From NCBI GenBank assembly GCA_031841125.1, contig CM063112.1:17076603-17140602 (forward strand): a stretch of DNA of 64,000 nucleotides, given 5' to 3'. Made by a program: the position numbers and the translations under genes. Source of the stretch: Acanthococcus lagerstroemiae. Its lineage: Eukaryota > Arthropoda > Insecta > Hemiptera > Eriococcidae. Numbering within the stretch: position 1 is the stretch's first letter; every line of letters begins with the position of its first letter. Below are positions 1-11,631 of the stretch, piece after piece. Under the pieces are notes generated by a model, which saw nothing but the letters and a program-made list of their open reading frames with translations, had not been told where the DNA came from and searched no databases.

Positions 1-29
1 CCTACCTATCCTCGGACTTTTTCATTTTA

Positions 30-330
30 CAAAACCGGGAACTTGACCGATCAAGTAACCAGTTAACCAGTCACTTCATAGAAATCTGATAATAACTGGT
101 CAAGTAACTGGTTAATCAACAACATCACAGAAGTCTGATAGTAACCGCTCAATTAACCGGTTAACCAGTCACTTCATAGAAATCTGATAGTAACCGGTCA
201 AGTAACCAATAACCAACCACTTCATAAAAGTCTAATAGTAACCAGTAACTGTAACCAATAACTAGGTCAGCTTGGTTATTCCACTAATAACCGGTTAACC
301 AACCATTTCACGATAATTTGCAACCATAAG
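30..330. repeat. Minisatellite, about 50-bp unit
   Basis: Five to six diverged copies of a 48-52 bp unit that contains CACTTCATAGAARTCTGATA and a GGTTAACC-type palindrome. It lies about 1.4 kb beyond the LRIG stop codon. Confidence 0.7.
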
Positions 331-1774
331 CGTAACCAACCAACCAATACAAGTGCCGGTTGCTCATCACTAGTCAAGGGATGAAAATGTGAATTATCTA
401 ACTGATGAGACGGCACAAATGAGTTCTAAATTTAAAGATCATAACGTTAATAATACTAGTACTAATACTTATATAGGTAGCTTCATTTAAACAAAAAACG
501 CTATATGATAAATGGAGACTTGATGGGAAATTAGATGAATTAGGTGAGGCTATGATTTATTATGATAAGATTCTACCATCTAACATGATGATGGAAAAAT
601 ATTAAGACTACTGATGAGCCTGGAGAATGGACTGATACGCTTAAACAACATAAATATATAAAAATACGGGGTTTGATTCTTGGTGATGAAAAGATCACAA
701 TATAAGATTGAAAAGCTCATACCAAATTGTAATCTAAAGCTCAGAACGACCAAAAAATAGTAATATACACTTCCCAAAATTATTTCTCCATATAACAATG
801 GTTTTCTTTTCCCAACGTTTCGAGTGATCCAAAATCAGTGCTGAGATCACTATCGATAATGATCCGCTGATCTTTGCCCTCGTTTTTTCGTCTCCACTAA
901 AGAAAGCGGACACAAATGGAAATGAAAAAAAAAAAACAACAAAAAAACAATGTAGTAAAAACGAAGCACCAATGATTTGAGACTATTGGCTTAAACTAGA
1001 GAGGGCTGGAGAAACATAGCTGATCATTTTCCCTGGAAATTCAGCAGAAGGGGCATTTAATGAACTTCATTACCAAGTTGACCGAATATAAAAAAAAGGT
1101 CGAATCTACTTTAAATACAAAGGTTGTTGGATCCGACATTCAAACTTTGCCCAATCTATCCCTGACATTCACATCAAGCAGTGCAAACGTACCTATACAA
1201 TCGCATACCTAAACACGAACATATTCAAAAGGTTAAACAAGGGAAAAACTTTCCAATGAAAGTTAAAACGCGAAAATACTTAACCTAACTTAAATATACA
1301 TCTATATACATCTGAGATCAAAATCAAATGTAATACTGAACTATAAATATAAAAAAGAAGAGCTACACGAAGTCAACGTCAAAATTATCGCGTAAAATAA
1401 ATGCAGTATAAAATATCCGAATATCGAACACAATGAAATACGATCGTTAAAAACGCATCGACGTCCAACCTTCTTTAAAAATAAGACCACGAAAAAACGA
1501 AAATGCTACGTATGAAAGTAAAATGATACTAAGCCCAGCTACGAATTTCAATTGACATGTCTGAGTATCCGCGCAGATTATTTATCCGGCAAAATAAAAT
1601 CATGGCACGTAAGTTCGCCGTCCATATCACAATAAAATGAATCAGAAATTTTCAATTCGAGGCGGATTATTCTAAGGCAAGACGGTCGACAAACATATTA
1701 TGACTAATACGCAATTTAGGAACGAACTTTACGAATATCCTATACACTTAGAAATACTGACTAACTGGGAAAAA
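331..1774. other. LRIG 3' flank, including its 3' UTR
   Basis: No gene recognised. The LRIG 3' UTR must begin at 1774 and run leftward. I could not fix its poly(A) site; a TTTATT (AATAAA on the minus strand) at 556-561 is the clearest hexamer but is far away. Confidence 0.4.
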
Positions 1775-2265
1775 TTACTGGGATACGTTATGTTGAGCTG
1801 GGGGATGATACAAACACAAATAGGAATTAGGATGGTGCCTGCACATCGGGTGCGCCGCATGATACGGCACCGGGATTGAACACGGCCGCTTGCCCACGTC
1901 TCCGTAATACGATACATCGTGGTCGGCCGGCACCGCGTTACAATGACTCATGACGTGCTCACACACGTCATTCGTTATCTTAAACGTGGCCGACAAGCAA
2001 GCGCACTGGATACCACCAGAGCTCGCCGGCGAAGAACAGAAGATCCCGGCCGCGTGCTCCAGCTGCTGCTGCTTGTTCTGGTAGTGAACCGGAGTTAACG
2101 TGGACGAGTGATTGTATTTCGACTTCGAAGACAGCGTGTCCTTCGAGTACGGCGAACCTTCTATCGCCATCGGATGGAAGGTGGTCAGTAGCGGCTGCGT
2201 GGACTCGGGCACCGGCGATGGTGACTCCGAGTGGCTGTCCATGATCGAAGTGTGGTTTGCGTTTC
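1775..2265 (-). CDS. Lrig: LRIG exon 12: cytoplasmic tail and stop
   Basis: 491 nt that continue the Ser/Pro-rich tail and end in TAA at 1777-1775. Acceptor TTGTAG. His- and Cys-rich stretches near the end have no domain that I recognise. Confidence 0.8.
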
Positions 2266-5200
2266 CTACAACAAAATATAAACGCGATTTCAGTCACTGT
2301 CACCCTGTCACAAGTCAACTCCCTGCATCCGCACCGTTTCTCTCAAAAATTTGAATCTCACCGCTGGCAAGAAGTAAATCCTGGTAGCTGCGCTTCGTCG
2401 AGTCTCCAGTACCGCTGTCCTTACTGCTGTGTGACGAGTTCTCAGACTTGCAGTCGATCGGCGACATCGGCGTCCGCACTGGACGTCGACGCTTACGCGT
2501 CAGATAGATGAATATCACCCAGATGGCGGACGTGATCACGACGCTTAGCACCAGCGTAAGGATTACGATACCAACCACGACCTCGTAGCTGAACTCGGTC
2601 ACGTACACGATCTTCAGCTCCAACTGACCGCGTTGGCTGCCCAACCCGTTCGACATCTCGCACTCATAAACGCCACTGTCCTCCACCACAGTATCTGTGA
2701 TGACCAGCAGTTGGTTCTCGGCGGCCAAGAAGTGACGTTTGCTCTGCAAGACCGGTTTACCGTTTTTGGTCCACGTTATCTTCGGTTTCGGCGAGCCGAC
2801 CGCCAGGCACTCCAACACCGCCGGTTCTCCGTAGTGCACCTCTTTATTCTTCATCGACTTGCTGAAGGAGGGCGCCTCTGCGAACACGAAAAGTACAACC
2901 GCGTGAGGTCACGATTCACGACGGGAGTCGAAATGACGAAGCAGCCCGAAGGAGCTCGATAGAAATCGGCGTAGCACTTACCCAAAACAGTGAGGGTCGC
3001 ACTCGCGTTTACGAAGCCAGCCGCGTTCCTCGCCGTACACGTGTACACACCCGCGTCCTCCAGCCTCACATTCACGATGAAGAACGGTTCGTCCGGACTA
3101 ATGTTCATAATTTTCATGCGTTTACCCTGCGCCGCCGGGAAATCCAGTCCATCATCCTTTTGCCACGAGATCTTCGGTATCGGAAAACCGGTAGCCGAGC
3201 ACTCTAGCTTCGCGGCGCTGCCAACTTTCACCACCACATTTGACGGCGTCTTGACAATACTGGGAAATACTGTGGAACAAACATCTGGGATTCAATGCAT
3301 GCTAAGTGAAAGAAGGGGACCTTCACCAATTCTGTTGATAACGAGGGGGGGGGAGATAAAAATCTCTACATGACCTTCGTAGGGGACGGGGGGTGGGACG
3401 GCCACCACTCAGGCGACACATTTTTTGCATGCAGCCACTAAAGATGAGTAAATAGATGTACATACAGTGAAACCGGTTTTTAGCGGTAGCGGAAACTCAA
3501 CGGACCACTTTAAAAATTTCCATAGTGACAGGTTCTCCACATTAACCAGGTACCCCCCCCCAAAAAAAAATTAAATTTTAAAGCTTTTTAGGAAAATTTA
3601 TGAAAAAATCCTACGTAAGATGGGGAGGGAGGGTTCAATTAATCTTATGTGTCTTTACATGAGGGGGGAGGGGGGTCAAAATGGCCAAAATCGTCCTTAT
3701 GTAATTAATGAATGACCCCTTAGGCAGTCAGTCAGTCACACATTTGATCTATATAGACAGTCACACCAATAAACAAAGAGTTAAGCAGGCAAACAGGGGA
3801 GGGGGGAAGGAACCGGGTCTCCACCCTCTCCCTCTAGTCAGAGAAAATCTGGAGAATTTGAAATAAACAGCCTCACAGACAGATAAATACAGAAACAGCT
3901 AGCTAACTACACAGCCAACCTCGGAGAAAAATAATACAGAGAGTTCTCAGTCGAAGAGACAGTTTATTTCATCAGCAATTTGTTTCTATTCATTTATTTG
4001 TCAATTCATATTCATTCACTCATTCTCTTAATTCATATTCATTCACTCATTCTCTTAATTCATTCATTCATTCATTCATTCATTCACTCATGCATATTAA
4101 TGAAGATCTAGCAATTTTCATATTTAGCTGTTGGTAACTTGACTGATTGATAGATAGATTACCTAGCTGATTCGTTCATTTCAGTTTGTAGTCCTACATT
4201 ATCACTGATTTCTCATTCATTTGTTCTTATTTGTTGGTTTACCATCCATCATCTGCCCATTTGTTCATCCACTCACCCCATCCATCCGTCCGTGCTCCTA
4301 TTCATCCATCATCTGTTTATTGATTCATTCATTCGTTCATTCATTCCTACAAGGGAAAAATGCTGGGGGGGGGGGTACAAATTTTCCAATACTTGGGGTT
4401 TCCTTTATTGGTTGAGTTGTAAAATAAGCATAATTCCCCCTCAGAAGTTTCAAATCCTCCAGTTAAAAGCTACTGAGTTTCTGAATGAAACCAATTATAC
4501 AACCTTTGCTTCCTCCCTGGTGCTATACACCTGATTTTCAACTGGAGTAGGTGCAACAAACAGCATAGTTTCTCATTCCATTCTTTTTAGTTCCTCAAGG
4601 ATTGGGTGTGGTTCCCGTTCTCTTTCTTTACAGTGAAAATTATTGGTTTGAAAATGATTTCTTAATTAGGAACGGATGTCAAATTATAATATTAATGAAG
4701 GATTAACCAAAATTGATGGAAAACTATACATGTTCTCGTTCAAAGTCACAAATCAGAAAATGGTGAATAACTGGTTCATGTTCCGTTTCATCAACCATCT
4801 CTGATTCTTACACACAAGGCATTCATCCACCTATACTTATCCACCAGTCTATCTATTCACCCATTCATTTATTCGAATCATTCATATATTTTTATTCATG
4901 CATTCATTTCGATACCTCAGAGCAGTAGTTCCCAACCGGGGTGACGCGAGCCACTGCTGATGGTGACGCGAAAATTTAACAAATTTGCAAGTTTTTTTTC
5001 ATGAAGGTGCGGATAATGCTGGGGCTGAAGCTGCTTCTGAAATTGATAAGGTTCCGCTTCCAGACAATTCTGTTGCGCGTCGTATCGGTGAATTGACGCG
5101 TGATATTGAAGAGTATACTTTACAAAAAATTGGGTCCATCTGGAAAGTCTCGTTTCGTTGACGAAGGCAATATCCTCAATTAGTTTTTATTTTTGAAGGA

Positions 5201-8200
5201 AATGAAATGCACCACTACAGGCGTAGACATTTTCCCCCGTAGTTGATGCTTTCTTTACATGCCGTGGAATTTCATGGGAGCACTATGTTGGTATCTGTAT
5301 CGATGGAGCTCCATGTATGACAAGGTCGTCTGAAGGGGTTTGTTGAAACACACTGTTTCCTCCATAGAGAGGCACTAATAGCAAAAACTCTTGAGCCAGG
5401 ACTTCCAGTCTACTTTGGAAGATGCAGTGCGTGTAGTCAACTACATAAATGGAAACTCTTCACACAATCTGCGAATCAATGGACAGTGACTTCAGGTGCC
5501 TATTAAACATACAGAGGTGCGATGGCTGTCCAGAGGGAAAGTGCTGGCGTGGCTTTACGAAGTGAAAGAAGAAGTTATGTTACTTTTTATGGCGGAGGGC
5601 AATGAGCAATATGCGGACTTCTTTGCAGACGATGACTGAAGAGCGAAGCTGGCCTACTTGGCCGATATATTTGGTCACTTCAATATCTTAAATGTTTCTT
5701 TACAAGGGCCCCCAAATTATATCTTAGGAGCCACAGATAAACTTTTTGCTTTCCAGGAGAAACTTATGCTGTGGCAGACACAACTAGAAGACGGGAATGC
5801 AGCAATGTTTTCACTTTTTTCCAGAGAAGAAAACCCTAATCCAGATCTTCTGCAAAGCATAAAATATCATTTGCAGACCTTACAAACAGCTTACGAACAT
5901 TACTTCCCGGACTTGAAAACATAGCAGTAGGACTGGATACGTAACCCGTTCTCCAATACAGCGTGGCACGGTTTAGATTTGGAGGTCAAAAATTCAGCTA
6001 TTGACTTAAAAAACGACCGCACATTGCAGCTGAAATTCAGTGAGGTCTCCCTAGCTTCGTTCTGGATTGCGCTTCAACAACATGCTAATTTGTCTGTCCA
6101 GCATTTCACTTCGATTTGATGTACGTTGTAAGAATCACCAAGGTCAAATTGCTCACTGACACTGAGCAACTCATAAAATTTAAACTCCTAATTACCACAT
6201 TGTAATTTTTTGAAAGCAAGAGCTACTTCTTTTTCCATTGTCAGTCATGCAATGCGTCACTCAGGTAGTACGTCGAAACGCAGTCGTTCGTGTCACAGGA
6301 GAAGTAGGTCGGACATTTGCAGGGGTCGCAATCCAGACATCCCATTCATTTCACTCAGGTCACAAACACGAGGTTACCTTACTATCGACCTGTTATTTCA
6401 GTGACCGCAAACTGGATACTTCTCAGGGTCTTCGGCCGCAAACTGGATGCATCCCATTTATTTACCCACTACATAAAATTTATGAGTTTGTTCGTGTTCC
6501 TGCATTAAATTAATTACTTCATTAATAAATTATTAACGAATTCGTTTTCATTCTTCATTTATTTATGTTTATTGATTTTATTGCATTATTCATACCCATT
6601 TATTTGTTCATTTTTGTATTTTATTCTTTTTACACTCTTTATAGTCATTCACATGTTATTATTTTCACTTTTACGCATTCATTCATTCATCCATACAGAT
6701 TGAGTATTAAAAAACTGGAAATTCTTGCTTTCTTATCCATTTAAGCACTTATATCATCCATTTATGTACATTCAGTCATTTATACTTATCTACTTACTCA
6801 CATCCATACATTCATCTTCTTATATTCATCTATTTACACATTCATGCATATTTGTCCATCCTAACTGTTTTGAATTCATTCTTTCTCATGCATACTCATC
6901 CACAAAATCATATTCACATTCATACATCCATCCATCCACTTATATTCATTCATTCATCCACTTATATTCATTAATTCACTCATTCATTCATGTCTTCATT
7001 TATATTCATAAATTCACCCATTCAAGTATATCTGACCATCCTTATTCACTTGAATTCACTCATTCACTTTCGCTTACTTATTCATCTGCATGCATTTACA
7101 TATACATTCATACAAATCTAGTAAATTGTATTTACTCAACCATTGTGTTCACGCATTCATTCATTCATACCAGTATGCAGACAGTCAACAAGCAAGGTGC
7201 AAAGCCCTGAGCACACAGGCTGTAGGGACAAACGAGGTGTCAGCGAGGAATCATGAATCGAAATTCTCCATTTCATTTTAAACGAGTATGCGTCAATTAT
7301 GGCAGAGTGAGGAGACGCGCAATCCATTCATTATACTTTGGAGGGCTCCATTCTCAGTCACATGGCTTGATTATCGAGCCTACAAAATAAATATAGAAAA
7401 CATCGCTGAGGAAGATCTTCAGCTAGTTTTCCCATCACATACCTAGAATTGAGAGCTGAGATGGTTTTGAATATGCCACACCATAACTATTGCTGACTAT
7501 GCATTGGTATATGCCCGTGTTCGACATAGAAACGCCGGTCAGGAACAAATTTGAGAACTTGGTCATCCCCTGATTCTGGGCCGATGCGTACTCATCGATG
7601 ACCACGCTGTCGAGTCTATTGTTGTTCCTTTTCCATGTGATTGTCATATCCGAGTCCATCGACGAATTTGCGACGCAGCGTAACGTCACGTTGTTGCCCA
7701 CCAACGCGGTCATGTTTTCCGGGTGGGTGATAATCTGCGGTTGAGGATGTTCTTCGCGTGCTGCAAGTAAGAAAATTAAGCATAAAACAAGTTGGCAATT
7801 AACTAGGAAGAAAGACACAAGGACCGATCATCAAGACTGAAGGTATGAGGCGTTTCTGCAAAGCCAAATACGCCAGCTTGGAAAGCTATCTAAGGCGGGT
7901 ACCGTGGAACCATTTTACAGGGTTTGGGGATAATAATGGCCTCCTGGAAATCATGTTCCTCAAATTACAAAGATTTTTTTGGCACAATAGACAGTGATAT
8001 GTAAAAGAAGGAGAGGGTGGGACTGTTTGACCCTCAACGAAATATAACTCTATGAGGATTCTTTGGGACTTAAGACTTAAGACATTGTTCAAGAAACTAA
8101 TTGTCCTAATTTTCAGCTTTTCATCAATCTATGTCGAACATTGATCGCTCCTCTTCAGTTTTTCCATGTTACAAGTTTCAAGATAACTGTTAAGGACTTC

Positions 8201-11200
8201 GTGATGTTGCCAACTTGCAATACTGGGAGAGCATATCTAAAGAATTAGCGTCAAGGCGTAAAACTCTGCCACATGTTTGCACTAAATTGATTGCATGTAT
8301 AATTTGCTTATCATCCGAAATGAAGAGGCAACGTAGATTTGAATTTCAACTTGAGAATCTGGGTTTTACGAAAATAAAAATACAACCAGCAAAGGACTTA
8401 AGGATCTTCCTCAGAACATGCAAATCGAAGTAGAGGAGACGCTAGAGAACATTATTAGAATATACGCTGCTTCTTCAAATTTACCAGGTAGGCAAAATAT
8501 CTGAATGATCAATTTCAATGTTCTTCTGAGAAAGAATTGCCATGTAACTTTTTTGACAGTTTCCTCAGATGAAAATCTAGATTCATGAACTTATTTTTGA
8601 AGAATACTCATATATTCTCAATTCACATGATGAATCGTATATTTGCATACCAACGCTGAACACTTCGGAATCGTGCAAATACATGACAGTTTTACGCTGT
8701 TCAACGGGGGAACAATTCAACAGCCCCATCAATATATTACAAGCATACAACCTATCTGCACCTACACAAATCTATGTATGAGCTTCTCTGCATTATGAGT
8801 AAGTTCAAATCGCATTTTCTCATAATGAACAAAACACACCTAACATGAGCAGCACCGCATTATTACCCCACTCCAAATGACTATTTGAGATTTTTACGGA
8901 AGATTGATACAGTTTCAGACTTACAGCACACGAATTCTTTCGGCGACACGAGCTGCACTGGCTTCTTCTTCAAGTTCGGCGGATGCACGCAGGTTAGACC
9001 GTTCGGTTTCACTAGCCTGTTCGAATCATTCAGCCAAGAGCCCAACCAGCTCAACGAACAGTCGCATATCAGAGCGCTCGAGTTCATGAGCACTTCACGA
9101 AGTTGAGGTAGGTTGGTGAAAGCTCGCTCTTCGATGGACGCAACAGCGTTGTTAGACAAATCCAATGAAGTTAGATTAGTTAGCCCGGAAAACGCATTCT
9201 TAGTGATGTGCGCGATTTTGTTGCCAGCGAGGAAGAGTTTCTGAAGGCTTCTAAGCGGGCTGAAGGCACCGTTTGTGTTTTCAACGAGCCACGAAATGGA
9301 ATTGTAGCTGAGGTCTCTGTAAAGGAGTAACGGTCGAATAGACAAAACCTTTCAAAAGTTAGCAAGCTTATTGCTGAACAACGAAAATTTTAGTGGAGTT
9401 TTTAGTTTCTCCACTTTCAGTTCATGTCAGGAAAACTGGGTACTTTGGACTTGCTGAGTTTCGTTTTCCACCACTAGCCGTTATCTTTCTCATTTGTCTA
9501 TATTCTAGCCCCCTACAGTATCTCGCGTTTGTTTCAATACTCAGGGTTTCCATTCTCCATTTTTCAATTTATTCCTTGAATTATTTCAAGAACTCGATTA
9601 TTACTGAATTCCTGAACAGTTTTCTTCACTCTTCAATTTCTTGAACCATAAATACTTCACATCAGAATCAAGCCAAACACCGGGAACTTTTTTTTCATTC
9701 ACTCACATTAGTTCAAGAACTGGAATGTCCTCTTCGAGCAGAACAGTCCCAAATCTCTATCTCCTGAACTTGATTATACTCCTGATACCAATCAATTTAG
9801 TTGTTCTTTCACTCCACCACCTTCACTGCATTCGAGCCTGTCCAGCGATCACTCATCAAATTAATAACTAGTAATTTTCGTTACAATCAGGCGATCATCA
9901 TAGCACCACTACTTACAATATTTCAAGCGATGGAAGGTACTTGAAAGCACCATCCTCGATGTACGATATTCGATTGTTATCCAATTTTAACAACACAAGA
10001 TTTGTCAGATGCTGGAATGTATCCTTTGCAATCTCTTCCAATTTGTTATTCGAAATATCTCTGCACCAAGAACAAATACGAACATTAGACACCGACAACA
10101 TGACTGCCAATTGAGGTAGATCAGCACCAAACTTACAGCTGTTTCAAGTGAGAGCATAAAGCCCACTCGTTGGTCAGAGACTGTATTTTATTGTAACTAA
10201 CATTCAGATGATTCAGCAATTCTAAACCATACAACAAGCCCCCTGATATCGTAGGTAGTTTGTTATAGTCGAGATACCTGCAAAGAGAAACAAACACAAA
10301 ATCGGTTACTAATAATCACACACAAGTAACTGCGTCACGGTCGACTTTATCGTTGAAATCGACCTACATTAATAATGCTAAATTCAACAAAATACCACTC
10401 ACAATTCGCGTAAATTATAGAGTCCATAAAATGCACCATCAGCAACATCTTCGATATTATTTTGCCTCAGTTTTAACGTTAATAGAGAATTAAGTCCTTG
10501 GAACGTCATACCTTCGATTGCAGTAAACTGATTCTTGTTCAATTCCCTGTTTAAAACAGTAGCATTACTAAAGAGTTCTTAAATTTCCGGAACACCTATT
10601 CAAGTTCGAGTTATCGAGTACTTACAAGTTACGAAGCGAGCTCAGTTGCTTGAATGTGTCATTCAATAACGATATTTTATTACGACTGAGTTTTAGATCT
10701 ACTAAGCTCGTTAATCCATTGAAGCTGCCATTTCCAACTTTGGCAATATCATTATGGTTCAAATTTCTGAAATAACAGCCCCATTAGACATCACCCGTGA
10801 ATGAGCGAGCAACACTGAATACAGTTAACTTAATACTTACAAGTATTGAAGCTTCGACGAACTGGGGAAGTCGTTTGAACCGATTTCTTTCAAATCATTA
10901 TTGTTAAGCTCTAAGCTTTCCAGATTAACCATGCTCTCCAAGGCGGTTCTGGATATTGAAGTTATTTGGTTATGGCCCCTGGAACGAATAAAATTACAAT
11001 ATTACGATTTATATCGTGCATAAGTCAAAAATCAAAATGGTAAATCAATAGTTTCTCGGAACAGACTACACATAACTCTGTATTGAACACTCATGCTATA
11101 CTAAAGTGCTTTAGAATAAGAGACTACGAAATCACTCATTTAATTTGGAAACACTCAACTGATAGAATTTAAACGATGAAATATGATATTTCATCAATTT

Positions 11201-11631
11201 GTACATATCTGAAAACGTAGGTGTAACTTCACAATTGATACTTACAAAACCAAATGCGTTAGATTGCTAGGTGAAGTGAAATGCGGTATCTGCGTCAACG
11301 AATTCTTATTCAACTTCCTGAAAATAGAAAACACCGTGTGAAACGGAACGTACGAAATACAAAGCGAATCAGAGAAACCAGAAGTCACTTACAGCTGTTC
11401 AATCCATGGCGGCAAATCACTCGGCACCTTCGACAACTGCTTATTACTGCAGTCCATGAACGGTCCCAAGGTACTGCAACTGTCAAATGAGAACGGATTC
11501 TCGGACATAACGGGCGTACTGAGCGAAATGAAGACATAAAGCGTGAATGGTGAGCTACTGAAGAAAATTAACATGGTAACAAGGTAGCGGACGTTTGCCA
11601 TATGAGAAATCTTCGCGACACCAATAATCAC
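1775..11631 (-). CDS. Lrig: LRIG-type receptor: LRRs, three Ig domains, one membrane span (12 coding exons)
   Basis: Joined exons (high to low): 11601-11393, 11317-11246, 10978-10841, 10766-10626, 10546-10403, 10277-10137, 10060-9917, 9316-8925, 7760-7443, 3269-2982, 2877-2362, 2265-1775. All have AG/GT borders and keep frame, giving 997 codons plus stop. Order: signal peptide (about 1-32), LRRNT cysteines, about 14 LRRs (65-400), LRRCT with CDC motif (about 410-460), Ig1 (465-565), Ig2 (566-661), Ig3 (662-755), membrane helix (about 762-788) followed by RKRRR, then a Ser-rich tail of about 205 residues. Each Ig has the C...W...DxGxYxC pattern. This order is that of the LRIG family (lambik in Drosophila), membrane proteins that modulate receptor tyrosine kinase and BMP signalling. 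Length is close to vertebrate LRIGs (about 1050-1120). A Met 10 codons upstream (11631) is an alternative start; I prefer 11601 because the hydrophobic stretch follows it directly. Function here is inferred from family. Confidence 0.9.
2362..2877 (-). CDS. Lrig: LRIG exon 11: Ig domain 3, membrane span, start of tail
   Basis: 516 nt. Ig3 landmarks are AVLEC, KITWTKNG and DSGVYEC. A membrane helix of about 27 residues follows (VVVGIVILTLVLSVV...), then the stop-transfer RKRRR and a Ser-rich stretch with KDSGTGDS. The donor is GTGAGA. Confidence 0.9.
2982..3269 (-). CDS. Lrig: LRIG exon 10: Ig domain 2
   Basis: 288 nt, phase 1 at both ends. Landmarks are AAKLEC, PKISWQKD and DAGVYTC. It follows the 4.2 kb transposon-bearing intron. 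Confidence 0.9.
3965..4350. repeat. ATTC-type simple repeat inside LRIG intron
   Basis: Imperfect runs of ATTC/ATTCATTCATTC and ATCC, strongest at 4015-4095 and 4320-4347, followed by a run of ten or more G. Confidence 0.75.
4923..6115 (+). pseudogene. Decayed hAT transposase, ZBED5-like
   Basis: The element opens with a hAT-style terminus (CAGTAGTTCCCAACC at 4923). Broken frames between 5020 and 6110 read as a hAT transposase of the ZBED5/FAM200 group. Recognisable pieces, in order, are LPDNSVARRI, GICIDGAP, EVRWLSRGKVL, LAYLADIFGHFNILNVSLQG, LQLKFSEVSLASFW and NLSVQHF near the dimerisation region. Stops and frameshifts interrupt it throughout; the longest open piece is 5658-5924. I do not see the right terminus, so it is truncated near 6115. 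It sits antisense in an LRIG intron and cannot encode an active enzyme. Confidence 0.8.
6530..7170. repeat. ATTCATCC-type simple repeat block
   Basis: Degenerate ATTCATT/CATCC/TTTATTCA simple sequence over about 640 bp of the same LRIG intron. Its plus strand translates into long Ser/His/Tyr-rich open frames that are artefacts of the repeat. Confidence 0.75.
7443..7760 (-). CDS. Lrig: LRIG exon 9: Ig domain 1
   Basis: 318 nt, phase 1 at both ends, so a shuffle-compatible Ig exon. Landmarks are NVTLRC, ITWKRN and NTGIYQC. Confidence 0.9.
8925..9316 (-). CDS. Lrig: LRIG exon 8: last LRRs and LRRCT cap
   Basis: 392 nt encoding three LRRs (LDLSYNSISWL, LFLAGNKIAHI, LDLSNNAVASI) and then an LRR C-terminal cap with its CDC...C...C cysteines (ICDCSLSWLGSWL). 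It enters in phase 2 and leaves in phase 1, where the Ig exons begin. Confidence 0.9.
9917..10060 (-). CDS. Lrig: LRIG exon 7: two LRRs
   Basis: 144 nt, phase 2 at both ends, with LRR cores LDISNNKLEEI and LKLDNNRISYI. The donor is GTAAGTAGT. Confidence 0.87.
10137..10277 (-). CDS. Lrig: LRIG exon 6: two LRRs
   Basis: 141 nt, phase 2 at both ends, with LRR cores LYLDYNKLPTI and LNVSYNKIQSL. The donor is GTAAGTTTG. Confidence 0.85.
10403..10546 (-). CDS. Lrig: LRIG exon 5: two LRRs
   Basis: 144 nt, phase 2 at both ends, with LRR cores LELNKNQFTAI and LKLRQNNIEDV. The donor is GTGAGTGG. Confidence 0.85.
10626..10766 (-). CDS. Lrig: LRIG exon 4: two LRRs
   Basis: 141 nt, phase 2 at both ends, with LRR cores LNLNHNDIAKV and LKLSRNKISLL. 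The acceptor is TTTCAG and the donor GTAAGT. Confidence 0.85.
10841..10978 (-). CDS. Lrig: LRIG exon 3: two LRRs
   Basis: 138 nt, phase 2 at both ends, encoding LRRs with LGHNQITSI and LELNNNDLKEI consensus segments. The donor is GTAAGTATT. Confidence 0.85.
11246..11317 (-). CDS. Lrig: LRIG exon 2: one LRR
   Basis: This exon is 72 nt, exactly one 24-residue LRR (LKLNKNSLTQIPHF). It is bordered by CAG and GTAAGT and is phase 2 at both ends. It is too short for an ORF scan and was found by splice sites and frame. Confidence 0.85.
11393..11631 (-). CDS. Lrig: LRIG exon 1: start, signal peptide, LRRNT
   Basis: Two in-frame Mets (11631 and 11601). From the second, a hydrophobic leader runs to about residue 32, then the cysteine pair of an LRR N-cap and the first LRR start (SNKQLSKVP). 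The donor GTAAGT lies directly below 11393 and the exon ends in phase 2. Confidence 0.85.

Noticed and set aside
390..425. CTGATGAGACGGC as another hammerhead core
   Set aside because: No GAAA follows at the right distance and no stem I complement is present.
4990..5160. Bacterial or phage-like coding segment suggested by base usage
   Set aside because: The translation fits a hAT transposase with continuing homology downstream and a hAT terminus upstream.
6725..7210. 161-codon Ser/His/Tyr-rich open frame
   Set aside because: It is the translation of ATTCATCC-type simple repeat, which lacks stops by composition.
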